Origin: a virus
Strand: one strand, 5' to 3'
Length of the DNA stretch: 64,000 nt
IMG/VR virus record: IMGVR_UViG_3300011116_001048
Span: 1 to 64,000 of that record
In this document: one piece after another, positions 11,856 to 20,487 of the stretch
How the letters are laid out: the number at the start of each line of letters is the position of its first letter
How positions within the stretch are numbered: the stretch's first letter is position 1
Program-made: the position numbers and the translations under genes
Notes under the pieces: model-generated
The model's database searches: none
What the model was told of the DNA's origin: nothing
What the model saw: the letters and a program-made list of their open reading frames with translations, nothing else

Positions 11856-14171
11856 ATGAGCAGAATTCCTCCTTGTTGTTGTGAGCCACTGGACCAATGC
11901 GCTTATATGTTTCTCAGACCAAAGGCTTTAAGCATATGGCCGAGTTTTGCTACACCTTCTATAAAATTATGGGCAAATAAAATTATAGGTTATACTGGCA
12001 CTAATGCGGAAGGTTATTTTGAACACGCATCAGGAATCACTGGGTGTACTGCTTACGTTAATAATGGTAAAAAATATTTAAAAAATATTGGTATTTTTCC
12101 GGATAAAGTTATTCATTCTGCTAATTTTTTAGCAGAAATACCAGGAGACAATCTTAATTTTTATGGAGCTACACCAGCAGTTCCTAATCCCCCATATAGA
12201 ACATTCGTATTTGGTAGTATAGTATTGCCTAAAAAATATGAAGGTATTACCTTACAAAATACTGTTGTTACAGAAACAGGAGAAATAAAATACGTTTACG
12301 CTAAAGGCAGAACCCCACCTTCTATTTCTTTGTTTTTTGAAACTGGAGCATGCCCCACATATCAAAGAGACGATAACGATAGAGCTGTGGCAGGAGATAC
12401 AGCAGGATATAATGAAAATAATGTGGCATATTTTTCGGTGGTATATTCTGATGATGCTAATAATTTATTTAAAGATAAAAATTTAAGTGTAATTTATTCT
12501 GTAGACCCTACAATAAATATTCCTAACGGAATATGGAATCCCAATCCGGCAATATTTCCCGGCTGTAGTCCGTGTAGAGTAAGAAATCCGGTAACAGATT
12601 TGTACAGGTGTTGGAACAGACCAGATATTGAGTGTGGTGGAGTTCCTTATGCGTATTTTCAAACGATACCAGAACCGATTGAAATATTGTCTTTAAATCT
12701 TGCACAATGTCGAACAGATGCTGGAGAAAGATTTATATCTGTAACAGATACAACTAAAATTGCCCAATTTGAACTATTAAAGGCAATAGAAACAAGTAAT
12801 TCAGAGTGTAAAAATACGATAATACCTTCTGGCTGTATAGACCAAAAAACATTTGCAGTAGAACAATGCAATCCCAGCGAACCAACTGTGCCTTCAGGAA
12901 CAATAAACTGTAAACCAAATTCTAATATTGGTAAAGGTAAAAAAAATACAGTTCAATGTAACAAATATTCCGAAGTTGACTGCAATAATAATCCTGCTTG
13001 TCAAGATTGTAGTATCATGTGTCCGTCTAGAACTTTAGTGGTAGAATTTGTATTTGAGCGATATAAAAGATTTTTCAATGTATGTGATCAGTTTGATTAT
13101 TGTGGTTGTTTCACTGATGAAGAAATATATTCACTTGTTGCAACAAACACAAAAGATCTTGATACTTTTGTTCCAGATTCTCGTTGTGGTACAACCACAG
13201 GAACACTAGAAGGTGGTCAAAGAACCTACGAATGTGTGTATTCTACTGTTGTTGTTGGGCCCTGCGATATAGAAAAACAGTTTACTTTTAATTATACAGA
13301 ATTTGGTAAAGGAACTTATGGTGGAGAAGGCTGTAATCCTGCTGGTAATTTTGATTACAACTCTCCAAAAGTAGCAACACTTGGTCCGTTTTGGGGATCT
13401 TGCTCTCCGTTTGTGATAAATGGTAAAATTAGTTGTGGATTTCAAGGTCCGGGATCCGGATGCTGTTGCTGTTGTGCGGTGACAGACGATAGTTGCGGAA
13501 CTGCTACACCAAATAATCCACCAGATGGTAATGCGGTATTTTTAAAATACACACACGTACCAAATTATACTATAAATCCTTATTTAATGTTTACTAATAA
13601 TCGTGAGTATTTTGATATTGATAATATCAAAGGAATTTCATATCCTAATTTTAGTAAATATATAGCAGATTACACTAAAACATGGATAGCAGATAGACAA
13701 GATTTATACCCTGCTGCTCAGGGATATAAACCATACTTTAAAAATCCTCAATGTTCTATTTCTGTCCCAAGATATTTTATATTCAATGAATCGTTACCGT
13801 TTACTCTTTCGCCCAATTTAGCATACGATTCGTCTATATGTGCAATAAAATATGAACAATTACCAAATTATGATGTTCCGTGTCAGGCTATGTTTGGTGT
13901 AACTGGCGGTACAATTTATTCTTGCGCAAAAAATATAAAACATAATTTGTTGGAAGAAAGATCATTTCAAATAGCATGTGCTAATCAGTATGACACATCC
14001 GCATGCTGGAAAGAAATAAAAACACATTATGAAATATATGAAAAGGAATACTATGGTATTTGTAATGGTATTGGTGTTACGTTAACAATACAACTTCCTA
14101 TAGGGTTAACATTAACAGACTGTACCAATATTTTATCTTGGGATATTTTAAGTAAAGCTCCAAAACGTTAA
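11856..14171 (+). CDS. Very cysteine-rich large protein, possibly a virion surface protein
   Basis: 771 residues with roughly 43 Cys, including PPCCCEP near the start and a five-Cys run (GSGCCCCCAV) at about residue 540. CxxC-type clusters (CNNNPACQDCSIMC) and many Asn/Thr/Tyr/Gly suggest a beta-rich structure stabilised by disulfides or metals. No signal peptide and no enzymatic motif is seen. The neighbouring minus-strand beta proteins and the virion genes further on suggest a structural or fibre-related role, which is inference. Converges with the gene ending at 14173. Confidence 0.55.
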   Translation: MSRIPPCCCEPLDQCAYMFLRPKALSIWPSFATPSIKLWANKIIGYTGTNAEGYFEHASGITGCTAYVNNGKKYLKNIGIFPDKVIHSANFLAEIPGDNLNFYGATPAVPNPPYRTFVFGSIVLPKKYEGITLQNTVVTETGEIKYVYAKGRTPPSISLFFETGACPTYQRDDNDRAVAGDTAGYNENNVAYFSVVYSDDANNLFKDKNLSVIYSVDPTINIPNGIWNPNPAIFPGCSPCRVRNPVTDLYRCWNRPDIECGGVPYAYFQTIPEPIEILSLNLAQCRTDAGERFISVTDTTKIAQFELLKAIETSNSECKNTIIPSGCIDQKTFAVEQCNPSEPTVPSGTINCKPNSNIGKGKKNTVQCNKYSEVDCNNNPACQDCSIMCPSRTLVVEFVFERYKRFFNVCDQFDYCGCFTDEEIYSLVATNTKDLDTFVPDSRCGTTTGTLEGGQRTYECVYSTVVVGPCDIEKQFTFNYTEFGKGTYGGEGCNPAGNFDYNSPKVATLGPFWGSCSPFVINGKISCGFQGPGSGCCCCCAVTDDSCGTATPNNPPDGNAVFLKYTHVPNYTINPYLMFTNNREYFDIDNIKGISYPNFSKYIADYTKTWIADRQDLYPAAQGYKPYFKNPQCSISVPRYFIFNESLPFTLSPNLAYDSSICAIKYEQLPNYDVPCQAMFGVTGGTIYSCAKNIKHNLLEERSFQIACANQYDTSACWKEIKTHYEIYEKEYYGICNGIGVTLTIQLPIGLTLTDCTNILSWDILSKAPKR

Positions 14172-14172
14172 A

Positions 14173-15552
14173 TTAACTAGAAATATAATAGTCTGTTTTT
14201 GTTAATGTAACTTCTTTTGAATTTATTGATATTTTACTCTCAAGATACAAATATAGTGTAGGATAATCATAATAAGTTGTATTAAATAAATGAATACTGT
14301 TCAATCCAGTTCTTTGAACCCCGCCATATATTCCCGTGGTGTATGGGGTATATGTGTTTTCAGTGGTCGAGAATCTAATTATATGATCGGTATTAGATAC
14401 ATCGGATTCTGTTATAGCATATTTAGTTTGTGGTTTTAATATTAATTTTTTATCAGATAATAAATTAGTATTACCACTCAATATGTTTAATGTCAAATTT
14501 GGAGTAGTTTCGTCAATAAAATTGATATATGAACCAAAAACAACATCAGCGGTTTGTAATTCTGCAGCAGAATCAAAACTATTGGATATAACAATTGTCG
14601 TATTAACTACCTCTACAGTTCCAGTTTGATTTGTTATAACATTTAAAACATCAGAACACGAATCGGTTGTGAAAGTGTAACCACTTCTAATACTGCACTG
14701 GTATTCTGTATTATTTGATATTTTATTGCCAGCAGAATTATAACAACACCCAAGATCTCCAGTTAATCCTGCAGTTGAAGTAGTTGTGCCCTTTACGTAA
14801 ACATTTAGTGTGGAAGGCGAACCAATCAGCGACTCTATCGTAGGTGGTATTCCGTAGATAGAATTTATTTTTAAAACTTCTTTATTGTTTATTGTGGTTA
14901 TTTCTGTAATTTCAAATAAACTGTGATTGTTGGTAGAAGACGAATTAACCACTTCTACCACATCTCCTACTGCAACACCCATATACGTTAACGGCTTACT
15001 GGTATTAGGATTCACAGACACCAAAGCGTAATTTACAGTTGAAGCAGTGTATCCCAACGAACCGGTTTTACTTAATTGTGGTGTTCCTGTAAAATAATCA
15101 CCCAGATACACATCAGATGCAGGATTTGTTTCTGTTACTGATACCACATTAGCAAAAGCTTTATAATCACTGTAACTAGCAAACGTTACCGTACAGCTAA
15201 GGTCTGCACTTAATTCTGCAACGTCTAAGTAGTCTCCTTTAATCATGGAGAACGTTTCACCACCGGAAGTCATGTTAGCAAAAAAGCTGTTTATATATTT
15301 TTTATCGGTGGCATTTGCTAAAGTGTAATCAAAGATTACTTTGTTTGTGGCACTTTCGGTGTAAAAAATTAATGTGGGTTTAGACGTTAGGTTTGAGGCG
15401 GTTTTAAACAGCTCTTTATCGTAATTGATAAACTCTAAGTAATAAAATGTGTCGGAACGTGCTAGTGTATACGTTTTACCGTTTACGTATATTACCCCAC
15501 CATCAGTAGAAGTAGTATTTCTATTGGTAAATGTACTAGGATTTGTTCCCAT
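14173..15552 (-). CDS. Beta-rich hypothetical virion protein
   Basis: 459 residues, rich in Thr, Ser, Val, Asn and Tyr with short alternating strands (VIYVNGKTYTLARSDTFYYLEF), as in fibre or baseplate-attached domains. A small Cys-bearing insert lies near residues 267-300 (DLGCCYNSAG, YQCSIRSGY, TDSC). No enzyme motif. It starts one base after the stop of the other minus-strand protein, so the two form an operon on the strand opposite to most neighbours. Confidence 0.5.
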   Translation of the reverse strand: MGTNPSTFTNRNTTSTDGGVIYVNGKTYTLARSDTFYYLEFINYDKELFKTASNLTSKPTLIFYTESATNKVIFDYTLANATDKKYINSFFANMTSGGETFSMIKGDYLDVAELSADLSCTVTFASYSDYKAFANVVSVTETNPASDVYLGDYFTGTPQLSKTGSLGYTASTVNYALVSVNPNTSKPLTYMGVAVGDVVEVVNSSSTNNHSLFEITEITTINNKEVLKINSIYGIPPTIESLIGSPSTLNVYVKGTTTSTAGLTGDLGCCYNSAGNKISNNTEYQCSIRSGYTFTTDSCSDVLNVITNQTGTVEVVNTTIVISNSFDSAAELQTADVVFGSYINFIDETTPNLTLNILSGNTNLLSDKKLILKPQTKYAITESDVSNTDHIIRFSTTENTYTPYTTGIYGGVQRTGLNSIHLFNTTYYDYPTLYLYLESKISINSKEVTLTKTDYYISS

Positions 15553-15553
15553 A

Positions 15554-16801
15554 TTAGGTTGCTATGTAATATAGAGTTGCATTACCTGCAGTAGTCTGGA
15601 ATGTTAGATTGTTTAGATTGTTGGTTTCTACGAACAACACATCACCGGACGACATTAAATATGCGCCTGTAGAGCCTGTGAAACCTGATCCGTAAACTAA
15701 CATGTTGTTATTTACCACTTTAAGCGTAATACCAGTTTTTAACGATTGAGAACTTAAAGTAGTACCTGTAAGACCAACGCTAATATTTCCTGTGTACACA
15801 CTACCGGGACGAGTAAATCCTACTATTTGTGCGTTTACACCAGTGGTTCCTACTAAACTATTGTAGATGTTGGGAATAGAAGCAGTGTTGGTGTTTATGG
15901 TGTTTACAGCAGTAACACCACTAATACCAGTTGTTATGTTTGCGGTGTTTAATCCCACAGTGTTGGATACATTTACGTATTGTGTTCCCGTCCAACCAAC
16001 TTCAACCGCAGTCCCGGACGCACTGTGAACGTAATCGCCTTTTACACGAACGGCAGGACCAGCAGTTGCACCGGCGACGTAAAACGGAACCGCAGTATTG
16101 GCTTGGCAAACGCCTACCACAGGATTAATAGTAACTGTAGCGGTTACGCCAGTACCAACGATATTCACATTTAAAGCGTTACCGCTGGAACCTATAACAT
16201 TTCCAGATCCATCACGAAGGGTGACAGGAATCATGGTTTCGCCAGCGTTAGCACCGTAAATTCTTACACCATCGGTAGATTGTAGTAAATAACGACCACC
16301 GGATACGCCTACGGTACCGGAAACAGTTACGCTATCGGTTGTTGACGATAATGGTCTACCACCAGTAATGGTTACTGGATAGCCAGAAACAGTGCCTTGT
16401 ATGGTTGCTCCTGAATTTATTGTAACGGTTCCCGAAACGCTAACGGGGGTGCCACTAGTTATACCTTGAACTCTTCCACTAATTTGTACAGGAATAGTTC
16501 CAGAATCAACGGTTCCTGCAACAACAACAGGCACAGTGGCACTACCAGAAATACCATTTACTATCTTAAAATTTCCAATTCCGTAAACACCACCAGTAAT
16601 ACCAACAGTAGCATTGGATGCTCGAATATCTACAGGAAGAGGGCTGGTTGTGGTGACACGGGTAGCAGTAGTTTGGTCACCAAACGAAACTTTCATTATT
16701 TGGACGTGAGCGTTGGTAACGCCAATAGTGGTGTAGTCTGTAGCTATAGAGGCAGTGTTACCGGTTACGTCAACTGTAATATTTTGGTCAATATCTGGCA
16801 T
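15554..16801 (-). CDS. Val/Thr/Gly-rich beta-repeat structural protein
   Basis: 415 residues of low-complexity beta character. Repeated V-T-I/V-x-G-T-V and SGTVTI segments suggest a beta-helix or beta-prism fibre, and only one Cys is present. The N-terminus MPDIDQNITVDVTGNTASI and a conserved-looking YTTIGVTNAHVQIMKVSFGDQTTATRV may be the attachment domain. It is likely a virion or fibre protein (inference). GGAGAAATA precedes the ATG. It is divergent from gene 33. Confidence 0.5.
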   Translation of the reverse strand: MPDIDQNITVDVTGNTASIATDYTTIGVTNAHVQIMKVSFGDQTTATRVTTTSPLPVDIRASNATVGITGGVYGIGNFKIVNGISGSATVPVVVAGTVDSGTIPVQISGRVQGITSGTPVSVSGTVTINSGATIQGTVSGYPVTITGGRPLSSTTDSVTVSGTVGVSGGRYLLQSTDGVRIYGANAGETMIPVTLRDGSGNVIGSSGNALNVNIVGTGVTATVTINPVVGVCQANTAVPFYVAGATAGPAVRVKGDYVHSASGTAVEVGWTGTQYVNVSNTVGLNTANITTGISGVTAVNTINTNTASIPNIYNSLVGTTGVNAQIVGFTRPGSVYTGNISVGLTGTTLSSQSLKTGITLKVVNNNMLVYGSGFTGSTGAYLMSSGDVLFVETNNLNNLTFQTTAGNATLYYIAT

Positions 16802-16860
16802 TTATTTCTCCGTGATTTAGTGGAAAAAAGTTTTGGAAATCATCTATATATAGGTATATT

Positions 16861-17091
16861 ATGGTCTTATTTTTTGATAATGAAACACAAAACGATTTCT
16901 GCAGAGAAGTCGAAAAATACGTAGAAAAATGGAAAACTAATTATCTAGACGCAGTTATAAGCATCTGCGAAGCTAAAGATATTCCGGTAGAAAGTATTGC
17001 TAAAATTTTATCTAAGCCTATAACTGAAAAAATTAAACAGGAAGGGCAAGATTTAAACTTTTTACCCAAATCGTCAAAATTACCTATTTAA
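16861..17091 (+). CDS. 33: Late-transcription co-activator gp33
   Basis: 76 residues resembling T4-family gp33: a FCREVEKYVEKWKTNYLDAVISICE helix pair, then IPVESIAKIL, and the C-terminal NLNFLPK motif. The family binds the RNA polymerase beta-flap and connects gp55 to the gp45 clamp to activate late promoters. T4 gp33 is 112 residues; marine relatives are shorter, like this one. Start ATG 16861 follows TATATT directly. The partners (55, 45, 44, 62) are encoded in the same window. Confidence 0.75.
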   Translation: MVLFFDNETQNDFCREVEKYVEKWKTNYLDAVISICEAKDIPVESIAKILSKPITEKIKQEGQDLNFLPKSSKLPI

Positions 17092-17095
17092 TTAT

Positions 17096-17123
17096 TTGAC
17101 TTACAACAAATTGGCGGTATACT
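17096..17123 (+). promoter_or_regulatory. Sigma70-like promoter of gene 32
   Basis: TTGACT, 16-base spacer, TATACT (17118-17123). The predicted +1 is about 17130, giving a 17-base leader with GGAG (17133-17136) before the ATG at 17147. Confidence 0.7.
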
Positions 17124-17146
17124 AAAAACAATGGAGAACTATTCAT

Positions 17147-18019
17147 ATGGCATTTAAAGATCTAAAGAAGAATTCATCAAACATGGCAAGCAAGCTCCAA
17201 GAGGAGCTTGAGAAGAGTAACAAGAGCAATGATTACAAGGATGACCGTTTTTGGCGTCCTACTCTGGACTCTGCAAGCAACGGTTATGCGGTTATTCGAT
17301 TTCTTCCAGCAGTGGAAGGCGAAGACATTCCATGGGTTAAGCTGTACTCTCACGCGTTTAAGGGTAAGGGTGGTTGGTTTATTCACAACTGCCCCACGAC
17401 TCTTGGTGAGAAGTGCCCGGTTTGTGAGGCAAACGGTGAACTATGGAATAGTGGTACTGAAAGCGATAAGCGTATTGCTCGTGATCGTAAGCGTAAGCTT
17501 AATTACGTGTCTAATATTCTTGTTGTGGAAGATCCTGCTGCTCCTCAAAACAAGGGTAAGGTGTTCCTGTTCAAGTACGGCAAGAAGATCTTTGAGAAGA
17601 TCCAAGAGCAGATGAATCCGGAATTTGATGACGAGACTGCAGTTAATCCGTTTGACTTCTGGAAGGGTGCCAACTTCAAGCTTAAGGTTCGTAAGGTTGA
17701 GGGGTATGTGAACTACGACAAGTCGGAGTTTAGTGCTGCCTCAGGACTGTTTGATGGCGATGACGCCAAGCTTGAGGCTCTATGGAAAAAGCAATACGCT
17801 CTCAAGGAGTTTGTGAATCCCAAGGAGTTCAAGAGTTATCCTGAGCTAAAGACCAAGCTTGTGGATGCTCTTGGTGGTGATCTACGTGCTGATGCCGGTG
17901 AAGACGACACTATTGAGTCGGAAACACCGGTTAGTCGTGCGCCTCGTCGTCCTGCCAAGCAAGAGGCAGACGAAGATGTGGATGTAGACGATTATCTGAA
18001 GAGTCTAGGCGAAGAGTAA
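17147..18019 (+). CDS. 32: Single-stranded DNA-binding protein gp32
   Basis: 290 residues (T4: 301). It coats ssDNA during replication, recombination and repair. The N-terminal basic domain (FKDLKKNSSNMASKL) drives cooperativity. The OB-fold core begins at RFWRPTLDSASNGYAVIRFLP. The zinc ligands are probably His69, Cys82, Cys90 and Cys93, spaced 13-8-3 compared with 13-10-3 in T4. The acidic C-terminal tail (DVDVDDYLKSLGEE) recruits partner proteins. GGAG lies 10 bases upstream. A terminator follows directly. An eight-codon frame, ATG at 17131, overlaps the start. Confidence 0.95.
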   Translation: MAFKDLKKNSSNMASKLQEELEKSNKSNDYKDDRFWRPTLDSASNGYAVIRFLPAVEGEDIPWVKLYSHAFKGKGGWFIHNCPTTLGEKCPVCEANGELWNSGTESDKRIARDRKRKLNYVSNILVVEDPAAPQNKGKVFLFKYGKKIFEKIQEQMNPEFDDETAVNPFDFWKGANFKLKVRKVEGYVNYDKSEFSAASGLFDGDDAKLEALWKKQYALKEFVNPKEFKSYPELKTKLVDALGGDLRADAGEDDTIESETPVSRAPRRPAKQEADEDVDVDDYLKSLGEE

Positions 18020-18024
18020 AATAA

Positions 18025-18048
18025 AAAAGGCCCCGAAAGGGGCCTTTT
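18025..18048. terminator. Bidirectional terminator between gene 32 and the minus-strand set
   Basis: AAAAGGCCCC / GGGGCCTTTT, a 10-bp stem with a GAAA tetraloop, flanked by A-rich and T-rich runs. It can terminate both gene 32 and the convergent minus-strand operon. Confidence 0.9.
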
Positions 18049-18051
18049 CTT

Positions 18052-18564
18052 TTATCCTATATCTGCTCTCCACTGAGGACTTCTTTGGTAATCAGATCTA
18101 ATATTTCTTAAATAATCAGAGGTTACTTGTGTTACGTTATTGGTGTGGTTGCTTACGTTTGTGTTTGTATTAGCAACTTGATTACCGCCAGATTCTTTGC
18201 CCATGACTGATGCTGCTCCGGATAGGTTTGCAATCTGGGCCATTTTTTGTTCCATATCAGAAACACTGCGTTGTGCGTATTTTATAGCATCGGCTTCATT
18301 CATTCCGTAAACTGCATTAGGGTTAATTGAAGCTGCTGTTTGTCTTGCTTGTTGTATAGCCTGTGAAAACGAAATCTGTCTGGGTTGCTCTTGTTGAGTT
18401 AGTTGGTTGTGTTCGTTTACTGCCGTTGCTGCTGCTTCCTGTGTTGATGTTCTGGTTGGTTTTTGTGGAGAAGCCGGTTTAGGCTTTTTAGGAGTCACAT
18501 CAGATGTGGCAAAAAATTTACCAGTTTTTGTAAAGTCTTCGTTAACAACGTTAGGATCAATCAT
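18052..18564 (-). CDS. Hypothetical protein of the minus-strand baseplate operon
   Basis: 170 residues. Disordered Pro/Thr/Gln-rich N-terminal 70 residues, a helical middle (QAIQQARQTAASINPNAVYGMNEADAIKYAQ), a Asn/Thr-rich linker, and a conserved-looking end SDYLRNIRSDYQRSPQWRADIG. It overlaps the stop of the 51-like frame (18557-18559), suggesting translational coupling. It is probably tail- or baseplate-associated by position. Family not recognised. Confidence 0.55.
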   Translation of the reverse strand: MIDPNVVNEDFTKTGKFFATSDVTPKKPKPASPQKPTRTSTQEAAATAVNEHNQLTQQEQPRQISFSQAIQQARQTAASINPNAVYGMNEADAIKYAQRSVSDMEQKMAQIANLSGAASVMGKESGGNQVANTNTNVSNHTNNVTQVTSDYLRNIRSDYQRSPQWRADIG

Positions 18565-18754
18565 TGGGCATTATTCCTTTGTTTTGTGATACTCTTTGTT
18601 TTTCTTCGTTTAAATATGCTCGTACTTGTTCTACGTATACTGCACGTTCCCACGGAATCATCATTTCTACCTCTTGTATACTGTAATTGTGGTGATACTT
18701 TAATTGAAAATTTTGTCTGTAGTACAGCTGTAAGTTTAAATGATTAAAAAAAAA
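18557..18754 (-). CDS. 51: gp51-like frame without its own start (likely -1 frameshift extension of gene 26)
   Basis: An open frame of 65 codons between an in-frame TAG (18755-18757) and a TGA (18557-18559). Its product is YYRQNFQLKYHHNYSIQEVEMMIPWER..., with the short helical YSIQEVE-x-MIPWER-x-x-YV pattern I associate with the small gp51-type hub-assembly proteins of marine T4-like phages. There is no ATG before the internal MM at 18664/18661, which would remove the first half of that motif. The frame starts on a T9 run (18746-18754) inside the end of gene 26. A -1 slip on U-UUU-UUU would join it to gp26 as a product of about 297 residues. The other possibility is a non-ATG start. Confidence 0.5.
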   Translation of the reverse strand, partial: FFFNHLNLQLYYRQNFQLKYHHNYSIQEVEMMIPWERAVYVEQVRAYLNEEKQRVSQNKGIMPND

Positions 18755-19449
18755 CTAATAAAATCAAACAACCCTTTAATTTTTATTTCACGAGTTTTTT
18801 CGTCTGAGGTCTGATATGTGGAGAAAACTTCAACTTGCGGTAAAGTGTCAAAATACGAAACAACGGCTTTAAACTGCCCGGATGTAAGATTTTTAACAAA
18901 ATCAATCACTTCTTTTTCTGAAACTTCTGAACAATCAATTACCTCTTTTTGATTTTGTATCTGTTTAATACACGAAGCAATAAATGCGTAAGTTTCTTCT
19001 GTGGATGTTTTGTAATTTGGATATTTTAATAGTAATTTTATTGTAGGTTCATTAAATACAACAATTAAATTTTCATTTAATTTTACTTTATTGGTGTTTT
19101 TATTTTTTATTAATCGTATTTGTTTCGTTAAATCTACTTTTATAGATACTTCTTCACCAGTATCTGGACATTTAATTGTAAACCCTTCTAGTTCTCCTAC
19201 AGATTTTGCCCGTAATAGCAAAAACATGTGCTCAAAATCTGCAACAGTCCAGTCTTTACTACTACCAAAACATGCAGAAATAACGTTTGTAAGGGTTTTT
19301 AACAGTGTTTGATTATTTCCTGATTGTATTGCTAGCAGTAAAGCTTTTTCTTCTGACACAATCATGGGCCTAAAATACACTTCTTTACCAGAAATTAATG
19401 TATCAGAATATTGAGGTAATGACGATATTAATAAATCTTTAAGAGCCAT
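18736..19449 (-). CDS. 26: Baseplate hub assembly protein gp26
   Basis: 237 residues resembling T4-family gp26, with GKEVYFRPMIVSEEKALLLAIQSGN, ADFEHMFLLLRAKSVGE and FTIKCPDTGEEVSIKVDL. The family acts in assembly of the central baseplate hub. The last codons read through a T9 homopolymer into ATC ATT TAA, and the -1 frame beyond continues into the 51-like sequence. The start lies two bases after the stop of the tube-fold gene in the same operon. Confidence 0.8.
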   Translation of the reverse strand: MALKDLLISSLPQYSDTLISGKEVYFRPMIVSEEKALLLAIQSGNNQTLLKTLTNVISACFGSSKDWTVADFEHMFLLLRAKSVGELEGFTIKCPDTGEEVSIKVDLTKQIRLIKNKNTNKVKLNENLIVVFNEPTIKLLLKYPNYKTSTEETYAFIASCIKQIQNQKEVIDCSEVSEKEVIDFVKNLTSGQFKAVVSYFDTLPQVEVFSTYQTSDEKTREIKIKGLFDFISFFLII

Positions 19450-19451
19450 AA

Positions 19452-20024
19452 TTACTTATCACTTGTTGTATAATATCTATAGTTCATATCTACAGTTAAA
19501 GTTAAATAATCATTTGTTGCATCATTCATCATTTGTGTTGGTAATATGGTGCTAGGATACGCATCATACAGAGTTATTCGGCGATTTGTTTGCTCATTGT
19601 TGTCTAGGGCATAAATATCAACAGTCCCGGTAATTTCGCCAAAATAACGAACAAATAAAGAATTATTTCTGGTATTTCTTCTATCACCGATAAACATATA
19701 GTCAATCCAATCATCAAAGAATTTTCTAGTTTTCCAAGTTTTGTCTACAATAAAATCGATAATAAATCGTTCGTCGTATTCTCGTTTTACCGGAATGTCT
19801 ATGTTAGGTCCTGAAGGAGCCACAGTATCAGGATAATACGTGACAACTTGTTGTGGAATTTGAACGTTGGTAGCAAAAAGTACAGTTTGATCTAAATTTG
19901 CTCCTGTTGGAGGAGTAACGTCTACTCTAAATCTATTAGATCTTTGAAATCCTGATAAATTTTGAAAAAATGAAACTAATGTACCGATATCTGAATTTTG
20001 TAGTGATTTATTTACTGAAGCCAT
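19452..20024 (-). CDS. Tail-tube-fold protein (gp54/gp19-like)
   Basis: 190 residues with the strand pattern of the gp19 tail-tube family: SNRFRVDVTPP, FATNVQIPQQVVTYYPDT, VKREYDERFIIDFIVDKTWKTRKFFDDWIDYM and the terminal YLTLTVDMNYRYY. Among T4 proteins gp19 (tube) and gp54 (tube initiator on the baseplate) share this fold. Its position beside gene 26 and gene 4 favours an initiator or hub role, since a clear gp19 is at 42019. AAAGG precedes the ATG. Confidence 0.65.
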   Translation of the reverse strand: MASVNKSLQNSDIGTLVSFFQNLSGFQRSNRFRVDVTPPTGANLDQTVLFATNVQIPQQVVTYYPDTVAPSGPNIDIPVKREYDERFIIDFIVDKTWKTRKFFDDWIDYMFIGDRRNTRNNSLFVRYFGEITGTVDIYALDNNEQTNRRITLYDAYPSTILPTQMMNDATNDYLTLTVDMNYRYYTTSDK

Positions 20025-20026
20025 GA

Positions 20027-20458
20027 TTAGCCTTTAAATAAGCTGTCTTCTGTTAATATTTTAAAAGTCCATCCTTTTTCTTCGCAATACGCCGTTGCTG
20101 CTTTCCATTTACACATATTTGTTTCATAAGTTATACATTCATTCAGATACGCTTTTTTGTTTTTTCTTGGTGCTGGTTGTTGTGTTTGCTTTTTAGGTTT
20201 AATTTCCACCATAAACGTCTTAACTTCATTTTCTTTAACCGCTTCAAACACAAAATCCGGATAATAGTGATGTAATTGTCTGTCTATAGTAGATAGATAC
20301 GGAATTTTTATCTCTTCACTGGACCATCGGATAATATTGGAATTTTCATCTAAATATTTACAAAATCTACGTTCCCAGTTAGAACGACAGACAATATTGT
20401 GTACATTACCAACATACTTGTTGGGATTTTGAGGTTCAAATTTGGTTTTATATGCCAT
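20027..20458 (-). CDS. 4: Head completion protein gp4
   Basis: 143 residues with VCRSNWERRFCKYLDENSNIIRWSSEE, HYYPDFVFEA and TFMVEIKPKKQTQQP, a TnsA/VRR-type nuclease-like pattern (Glu, Asp, Glu-x-Lys) characteristic of T4 gp4 (also called gp50), which finishes filled heads before tail joining. It is the first gene of the minus-strand operon, with a late-type octamer (20473-20480) upstream. It is divergent from gene 48. Confidence 0.85.
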   Translation of the reverse strand: MAYKTKFEPQNPNKYVGNVHNIVCRSNWERRFCKYLDENSNIIRWSSEEIKIPYLSTIDRQLHHYYPDFVFEAVKENEVKTFMVEIKPKKQTQQPAPRKNKKAYLNECITYETNMCKWKAATAYCEEKGWTFKILTEDSLFKG

Positions 20459-20472
20459 GAAATTTCAATATA

Positions 20473-20480
20473 TATTTAGA
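20473..20480 (-). promoter_or_regulatory. Late-type promoter octamer (TCTAAATA) for the minus-strand operon
   Basis: On the minus strand it reads TCTAAATA. The predicted +1 is about 20467, nine bases before the gp4 ATG. Confidence 0.4.
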
Positions 20481-20487
20481 GAAAAAT

